From positions 930,001 through 994,000 of the forward strand of contig NZ_CP107852.1 of the NCBI RefSeq assembly GCF_036346875.1: a stretch of DNA of 64,000 nt, read 5' to 3'. A model generated the notes under the pieces. It searched no databases. It saw only the letters and a program-made list of their open reading frames with translations, and had not been told where the DNA came from. Positions 59,116 through 64,000 of the stretch are shown here, in pieces (position 1 is the stretch's first letter; every line of letters begins with the position of its first letter). The position numbers were made by a program, and so were the translations under genes. This stretch comes from Nocardia sp. NBC_00508 (lineage in GTDB: Bacteria; Actinomycetota; Actinomycetes; Mycobacteriales; Mycobacteriaceae).

Positions 59116-59874
59116 TCAGCGCGGCGTGACGCGGGCGACCGCGCGCGAGTCGGAGCCGACGGCGAACCAGACGTCGAGACACGAACCGGTGCGGCGGGAG
59201 ACGAGGCGGAGATCCTCCCCGGACCGCACCGGCTTCCCGTACTCGATCACCACTCGGTGCGGATTGGACTTCAGTTCGGCGTGGTCGGCGAGCACTTCCT
59301 CGAGCGCCGTGAGGTAGATCGCGTTGTTCATATGATCGAGCAGGTCTATATCGGTGACGCGCAGCGGGAACAGCCTGCTACCCACGTCGGGTTCGTCGGC
59401 CTGCGGCATCGGGTCGGTGAGTTCCGCCTTCCAGCGGAGCCGGTGTTCGGTCGTGCAGGCCAGCATGGGCGCCAAGAAACGGTCGCTCATCCGGGCCGGG
59501 ACGCCGGATTCGGTTCCGAAGTGGATCAGGAAGCCCTCGGTCTCCACCAGGCCACCCCCGCTGCCGCAGATCTGGACGCGCATCGCGCACCAACGGGAGG
59601 ATGTCGCCGACGGCCAGCGCCGCAGCGTGACCCAGTCGCCGAACTCGATGGGTTTGAGCGCATCGATCACCGTTCTGCGGACCACCCACAGGCGATGGAT
59701 GTCGCCGTCGTCGAGGACCCCGAGGTGGTCGTAGCCGACATCTTGCAGATACCGTGCGACCCCGTCGAGCCGCAGGCGCTGGTCGCCCCCGGTGTCGTCG
59801 AGACGCACCGGCCATCCCGTCTCGAACGGAGTCACCATGGCCGAGCTTTCCGGCAGGACGCTGGGAATGACCAT
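59116..59874 (-). CDS. Acyl-ACP thioesterase-like double hotdog protein
   Basis: A 252-residue protein with two hotdog repeats, as in acyl-ACP thioesterases. The first half reads RLRLDGVARYLQDVGYDHLG; the second LRVTDIDLLDHMNNAIYLTA, with the D...HMNN motif. It hydrolyses an acyl thioester or acts on an unusual acyl chain. Single gene on the minus strand, convergent with the mannitol dehydrogenase. Confidence 0.75.
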   Translation of the reverse strand: MVIPSVLPESSAMVTPFETGWPVRLDDTGGDQRLRLDGVARYLQDVGYDHLGVLDDGDIHRLWVVRRTVIDALKPIEFGDWVTLRRWPSATSSRWCAMRVQICGSGGGLVETEGFLIHFGTESGVPARMSDRFLAPMLACTTEHRLRWKAELTDPMPQADEPDVGSRLFPLRVTDIDLLDHMNNAIYLTALEEVLADHAELKSNPHRVVIEYGKPVRSGEDLRLVSRRTGSCLDVWFAVGSDSRAVARVTPR

Positions 59875-60049
59875 GATCGGATAATGCCAGATGTTTGCTA
59901 TTGCGCGCAGACATACTCGCTAGGTAACACGCATGCAACAAATATGCGGCTACATCACGGGCTTCCATACCAGTTCGGACATTCATTAACGATCGCTGAG
60001 TATTCGCCATACCGTCGCCGGGCGGCGTGCGCACCGCTCGCGGCCGACC

Positions 60050-60403
60050 TCACCACGGCGAGCGCGCCGCCCCATCGGCGAGGATGCGGGCCAGGTCCTC
60101 GGGGACGGGAATGCTGGCCATCAGTCCGACCGTCGCACGCCCCGGGTTGCCCAGTGGTACTCGCCCGACCGATGAACCCGGCCCGGCGACCAGCAGCCGG
60201 ACGAGCCGGCCGAGGATCTCGCGACGATCGCGGCAGCGCACGGCCAGCCGCAGCATGTGCCAGTGCGTTCGGGTATGCGGCAACGCCCAGGGCTGGGAGA
60301 AGAGTGGGGCGCGTTCGAGCGAACGCCATCGCGCATCGAGATCGTCGGTCGCCCAGGCGTATTCGAGCTCCGACTCGCGGCGCGGATGGCGGGCGGTGAA
60401 CAA
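60050..60403 (-). CDS. DUF3703-family protein
   Basis: A 117-residue protein from a TTG at 60403 behind AGGGGG. The core ESELEYAWATDDLDARWRSL, ERAPLFSQPWALPHTRTHWH and MLRLAVRCRDRREILGRLVR is the DUF3703 pattern (helical, HxRTHxxML). Function unknown; members often lie beside regulators in metal or detoxification contexts. It follows a truncated AraC gene by 17 bases, so the regulator may have once controlled it. Confidence 0.65.
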   Translation of the reverse strand: MFTARHPRRESELEYAWATDDLDARWRSLERAPLFSQPWALPHTRTHWHMLRLAVRCRDRREILGRLVRLLVAGPGSSVGRVPLGNPGRATVGLMASIPVPEDLARILADGAARSPW

Positions 60404-60420
60404 ACCCGCTGTCCCCCTTC

Positions 60421-60690
60421 TCAGTGCGGGAATTCGCGCACGTCCCGCACCCAGCGGATCGCCCCGAAGTCCGACGGCGGTCCGCCGAACATGCCGCGGC
60501 AGGTGCGGGTCAGGTGGGCGCTGTCGGCGAAACCCGCACCGTGCGCCGCGGCCGTCACCGATCGGCGGGTCGCGATCAGCTCGACGGCCCGCTGGAAGCG
60601 CAGCCACCGGGCGTAGGGCCGCAACGGCAGTCCGACCTGACCGGTCTGAGCAAAGCGGCCCGGCGCCACTGCGGCCGCACGCGTTGGTCG
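60421..60690 (-). pseudogene. AraC-family regulator, C-terminal DNA-binding remnant
   Basis: The frame reads GLPLRPYARWLRFQRAVELI, then SVTAAAHGAGFADSAHLTRT and CRGMFGGPPSDF, the second half of the AraC/XylS DNA-binding domain. The first helix-turn-helix is degraded and the sensor domain is missing. The frame is open upstream to 60723 but has no family resemblance there. Truncation by deletion up to the der terminator is likely. Confidence 0.65.
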
Positions 60691-60729
60691 TCCATGCACC
60701 CCGGTCTCGCCGCGAAGATCCATGCAGGC

Positions 60730-60764
60730 ACGAGGTCTCGGAGCGAGCGGGCCCGAGACCTCGT
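60730..60764 (-). terminator. Hairpin terminator after der
   Basis: ACGAGGTCTCGG (60730-60741) and CCGAGACCTCGT (60753-60764) form a perfect 12-base stem around an 11-base loop, eight bases after the der stop at 60772. It isolates the housekeeping operon from the AraC remnant. Confidence 0.75.
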
Positions 60765-60771
60765 GGCACGT

Positions 60772-62190
60772 CTACTTCTTGGAACGATCCCGCTTCTCGC
60801 GCACCCGCACCGAGATGCGCACCGGCGAGCCGTCGAAGCCGAACTCCTCGCGCAATCGGCGCTCCAGGAAGCGACGATAGCCCGCCTCCAGGAAACCGGT
60901 GGTGAACAGCACGAACGTGGGCGGCCGTGTGGTCGCCTGGGTCGCGAACAGCACACGGGGCAACCGGCCACCGCGCATCGGCGGCGGGGTCGCGGCGATC
61001 ACTTCCTTCAGCCAGGTGTTCAGCCTGCCCGTCGAGATTCGCTTGTCCCACGACTCGAGTGCGGTCTCCATAGCGGGCACCAGCTTCTGCACCGCGCGGC
61101 CGGTGTGCGCGGAGATGTTCACCCGCTGCGCCCACGGCACCCGGACCAGGTCCCGGTCGACCTCGCGCTCCAGTTGCAGGCGACGGTCCTCATCGACCAG
61201 GTCCCACTTGTTGAACGCCAGCACCAGCGCGCGCCCCGAGTCGGCGATCATGCTGATCACGCGCAGGTCCTGTTCGGTGATCGGCTGGGCGGCGTCGATC
61301 AGCATGATCGCCACCTCCGAGGCTTCCAGCGCGGACTTGGTGCGCAGCGACGCGTAGAACTCGGTGCCGCTGGCATTGGCGACCTTGCGGCGCAAGCCGG
61401 CGGTATCGACGAACTTCCAGACCTTGCCACCCAATTCGACCAGGGAGTCGACCGGGTCGACCGTGGTGCCCGCGACATCGTGCACCACCGAACGCTCGTC
61501 GCCGGCCAGCTTGTTCAGCAGACTCGATTTGCCCACATTGGGCTTGCCGACCAGAGCGACGCGGCGCGGACCGGTGCCGCCGGTCCCTTCCCGCGGGGTC
61601 TCCGGCAGCACCGCGAGCACGTCGTCGAGCAGGTCGCCGGTGCCGCGGCCGTGCGCGGCGCTGACCAGGCGCGGCTCGCCGAGACCGAGCGACCACAGCG
61701 CCGCCGCCTCGGCTTCCACCCGCTCGTCGTCGACCTTGTTGGCGACCAGGATGACCGGAACCGAGGAGCGGCGCAGCTTCTTCACCGCCGCCTCGTCGGT
61801 GGCGGTGGCGCCGACCACGGCGTCGACCACGAGCAGGATCGCGTCGGCGGTCTGCATCGCCAGTTCGGCCTGCCTGGCCACCGCTTGCTGCAGCCCCTTC
61901 GCGTCCGGCTCCCAGCCGCCGGTGTCCTGGACGAGGAAGCGGCGACCCGCCCAGTTCGCCTCGTAGGACACGCGGTCGCGGGTCACCCCGGGAATGTCCT
62001 CCACGACCGCCTCGCGGCGGCCCAGGATCCGGTTCACCAGCGTCGACTTGCCCACGTTCGGGCGGCCGACCACCGCGAGCGTCGGCATCGCGACGTGCGC
62101 CTGGTCCTCGAACTCGCCCTCGAGATCGGCCAGATCCCAGTCGGCTTCATCGCTCCAGACGCCGTCACCGGCCAGCACGTCCTCGCTCAC
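60772..62190 (-). CDS. der: Ribosome-assembly GTPase Der (EngA)
   Basis: A 472-residue protein with two GTPase domains and a C-terminal KH-like domain. First P-loop GRPNVGKST (about residues 42-50) with DTGGW and NKVD; second GKPNVGKSS with DTAGLRRK and NKWD. The KH part has [16 protein letters not shown] and the basic tail [11 protein letters not shown]. Der is essential for 50S ribosome assembly. An acidic N-terminal extension of about 34 residues is typical for actinobacteria. It overlaps cmk by four bases. Confidence 0.95.
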   Translation of the reverse strand: MSEDVLAGDGVWSDEADWDLADLEGEFEDQAHVAMPTLAVVGRPNVGKSTLVNRILGRREAVVEDIPGVTRDRVSYEANWAGRRFLVQDTGGWEPDAKGLQQAVARQAELAMQTADAILLVVDAVVGATATDEAAVKKLRRSSVPVILVANKVDDERVEAEAAALWSLGLGEPRLVSAAHGRGTGDLLDDVLAVLPETPREGTGGTGPRRVALVGKPNVGKSSLLNKLAGDERSVVHDVAGTTVDPVDSLVELGGKVWKFVDTAGLRRKVANASGTEFYASLRTKSALEASEVAIMLIDAAQPITEQDLRVISMIADSGRALVLAFNKWDLVDEDRRLQLEREVDRDLVRVPWAQRVNISAHTGRAVQKLVPAMETALESWDKRISTGRLNTWLKEVIAATPPPMRGGRLPRVLFATQATTRPPTFVLFTTGFLEAGYRRFLERRLREEFGFDGSPVRISVRVREKRDRSKK

Positions 62191-62933
62191 CGGTCACCTC
62201 CGGAATGGAACGCCGAAAGCTGCTGTGCCACAACGCGATACAGCTCGTCGATGACCTCGTCCATGGACAGGTCGCTGGTGTCGACCAGCACCGCGTCCGC
62301 GGCGGGACGCAGCGGCGACACCTTGCGGGTGGAGTCGAGGGTGTCGCGGCGCTGCACATCGGCGAGCACGCCCGCGTAGTCGTCGCCCCGGCCTTCGGCG
62401 ATGTTCTGCTGGTTGCGCCGGTGGGCGCGCGCCTCCGCGGAGGCGGTGAGGTAGATCTTGGCGTCCGCCGCGGGCAGCACGACGGTGCCGATGTCGCGGC
62501 CCTCCACCACGATCCGTCGCGCGACCGCGGTGGTCTCCCGCTGCATCGCGACCAGCAACTCGCGCACCTCGGCCACCGCCGAGACCGCCGAAACGGCCTT
62601 GGTGACGGCATCGCCGCGAATCTCCGACGCGACGTCCTCGCCGTCGAGCTCGATCACCTCGCGGCTGGGCTCGGTGCCGATGGACAGCGGCAGTTCCTTG
62701 ACCGCGGCGGCGATGGCCGCGGTGTCGGTGAGTTCGATGCCCGCGCGCAGCACACGCAGCGTCGCCGCCCGGTACATGGCGCCGGTGTCGAGGTACTGCG
62801 CGCCGAGCCGGGTGGCCAGGCGCCGCGAAACGCTCGACTTACCGGTGCCCGACGGCCCGTCCATGGCGACCACCAGCGGGCTCGTACCGGACATCCGCGC
62901 CGGCGCCTGCACCGGGATCTCCAGACCGTTCAC
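62187..62933 (-). CDS. cmk: Cytidylate kinase
   Basis: A 248-residue CMP/dCMP kinase. The P-loop is [20 protein letters not shown], followed by [27 protein letters not shown] and the LID region [15 protein letters not shown] are intact. It phosphorylates CMP and dCMP with ATP. The start is GTG at 62933, overlapping the rluB stop (GTGA); an ATG at 62894 is also possible. The rluB-cmk-der order is conserved in actinobacteria. Confidence 0.95.
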   Translation of the reverse strand: MNGLEIPVQAPARMSGTSPLVVAMDGPSGTGKSSVSRRLATRLGAQYLDTGAMYRAATLRVLRAGIELTDTAAIAAAVKELPLSIGTEPSREVIELDGEDVASEIRGDAVTKAVSAVSAVAEVRELLVAMQRETTAVARRIVVEGRDIGTVVLPAADAKIYLTASAEARAHRRNQQNIAEGRGDDYAGVLADVQRRDTLDSTRKVSPLRPAADAVLVDTSDLSMDEVIDELYRVVAQQLSAFHSGGDR

Positions 62934-64000
62934 AACGACACCGCCTCGTAGAGTTTGCCGATTTCATCGCGGCCGAGCACGCGCAGGGTGCCGGGCCGTT
63001 GGTCGCCCAGTGCGACCGGACCGATATTCGTGCGCACCAGCCGGATGACCGGGTGGCCGACCGCGTCGAGCAGGCGGCGCACGATGTGCTTCCGCCCTTC
63101 GTGCAACACGATCTTCACCAGGGAACGTCCCTCCCCCAGTTCGAGTACCTGGAAGCGGTCGACCTTGGCGGGACCGTCCTCCAACTCGACGCCCTCCCGC
63201 AGCCGCTTGCCGACCGCACGGTTGTTGACCTCACCGTGCACCGTCGCCAGGTAGGTCTTGGAGACCTCGAAGGACGGGTGCATGAGCCGGTGCGCGAGAT
63301 CGCCGTCGTTCGTGAGCAACAGCAAGCCCTCGGTGTCGGCGTCCAGCCTGCCGACGTGGAAGAGGCGCTGACCGGCGGCGATCCGCTCGGCCACGATGTC
63401 GCCGACGCAGGGACGCCCCAGATCGTCGGACATGGTGGACTGCCAGCCCTTGGGCTTGTTCAGCGCGACGTGCACCAGTTCCTCGCGCACCACCACGCGG
63501 GTGCCGTCGACGCGCACCACCGCGTGCTGCGGGTCGATGCGCAGCCCCTGCTCGCGCACGATCATGCCGTCGACTTCGACGCGGCCCTGCGCGATCATCT
63601 CCTCGGCTGCGCGGCGCGAGGCGACACCCGCCTTGGCGAGGACCTTCTGTAGCCGCTCACCCTCGCCCGAGGGCAGTTTGGTGTGACTTTCGGTTGGCGG
63701 CGCCACGTTCTGGTGGCGCGCGGGCTTGGCGTTGCTCAGCAGCGGCGGCTGCGCGGCCTGCCGTTGCGGCTTGGGCTTCTTCTTGCCGCCCTGGTTCGCC
63801 TGCCGCTGCGGGCTCGGGGTCTGCGCTGCCGCGCGTTGAGCCGCGCCGCGGCCGGCGCCACCCTGCTGGGCGCCACGGGCGGTGCCCCCTCGTTGGGCCG
63901 AACGTGCGTCGCGTGAGTTCGTGTTGCGGCTCGCGCCCCGTTCGGGCTGGGCGCCGCGTTTCCTACGATCCGGTGTGCCATCTCGGCGAGCGGGCGTATT
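62930..64000 (-). CDS. rluB: RluB-family 23S rRNA pseudouridine synthase with long basic N-terminal extension, cut by window edge
   Basis: The catalytic part runs from about 63655: S4 RNA-binding domain ([20 protein letters not shown]) and the synthase domain with [20 protein letters not shown] (catalytic Asp), and [20 protein letters not shown]. It modifies 23S rRNA. Upstream the frame stays open for at least 98 further codons to the edge with low-complexity Arg/Gly/Gln/Pro-rich sequence ([38 protein letters not shown]), so the true start is outside. Such RGG-like extensions occur in actinobacterial RluB and may bind rRNA. Stop overlaps cmk. Confidence 0.9.
   Translation of the reverse strand, partial: NTPARRDGTPDRRKRGAQPERGASRNTNSRDARSAQRGGTARGAQQGGAGRGAAQRAAAQTPSPQRQANQGGKKKPKPQRQAAQPPLLSNAKPARHQNVAPPTESHTKLPSGEGERLQKVLAKAGVASRRAAEEMIAQGRVEVDGMIVREQGLRIDPQHAVVRVDGTRVVVREELVHVALNKPKGWQSTMSDDLGRPCVGDIVAERIAAGQRLFHVGRLDADTEGLLLLTNDGDLAHRLMHPSFEVSKTYLATVHGEVNNRAVGKRLREGVELEDGPAKVDRFQVLELGEGRSLVKIVLHEGRKHIVRRLLDAVGHPVIRLVRTNIGPVALGDQRPGTLRVLGRDEIGKLYEAVSL

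Noticed and set aside
1..64000. CRISPR array, rRNA, tRNA or intact insertion sequence
   Set aside because: I saw no regularly spaced repeats, no tRNA-like fold or conserved rRNA stretch, and no transposase motif. A tRNAscan or ISfinder run would settle this.

Overview
The window reads as the chromosome of a mycolic-acid actinobacterium, most likely a Nocardia or close relative. Base composition is high-GC throughout, starts are often GTG or TTG, and genes are tightly coupled by ATGA or GTGA overlaps. Supporting genes include an MbtL-like acyl carrier protein with a fatty-acyl-AMP ligase (mycobactin/nocobactin type), F420-type luciferase-like oxidoreductases, a wax ester synthase, a SigF/RsbW stress module, and many small actinobacterial regulators. 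I saw no rRNA or tRNA genes, no CRISPR array, and no intact insertion sequence or phage.

Layout. 1-574: start of a siderophore lipid-loading pair (mbtM-mbtL). 1100-8787: a scarred region with a truncated 3-hydroxyacyl-CoA dehydrogenase, a partial duplicate of a membrane-protein gene, an operon in which a TetR regulator reads in frame into an epoxide hydrolase, and a four-gene membrane/cupredoxin operon. 9147-13252: a saccharopine-dehydrogenase-like protein, a phytase-like esterase lipoprotein and a NUDIX hydrolase. 13312-15998: a patchwork of XRE-type regulator genes and remnants.

16190-24884 is the most novel-looking part. Eight co-directional, mostly overlapping genes encode a MaoC hydratase, a CitE-like lyase, an unrecognised protein with an Fe(II)/2-oxoglutarate-oxygenase-like HxD...H pattern, an alpha-oxoamine synthase, an ornithine-cyclodeaminase-family protein, an amidase, a luciferase-like oxidoreductase and an MFS exporter. 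Two tandem XRE-cupin regulators (25382-26472) are divergent from it. I infer a small-molecule pathway with no PKS or NRPS.

26501-37312: TetR-controlled oxidoreductases, an ABC sugar importer without its ATPase, a CDF metal transporter and a secreted amidohydrolase. 37366-38300: remnants of an aromatic/steroid meta-cleavage operon collapsed by deletion, and a broken HIT gene. 38302-43076: a Tat-exported DyP peroxidase and several membrane proteins. 43286-48150: a zinc-uptake locus of the Azt type behind a Zur-like box, with the permease fused to a second AztD-like beta-propeller. 48334-55477: small regulators and hypothetical proteins, a wax ester synthase/DGAT and a convergent SRPBCC-acyl-CoA ligase fusion. 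55485-57224: a dps-rsbW-sigF operon with a SigF-type promoter. 57556-60690: a mannitol dehydrogenase, a thioesterase and an AraC remnant. 60772-64000: the conserved housekeeping set der-cmk-rluB, cut by the window edge.
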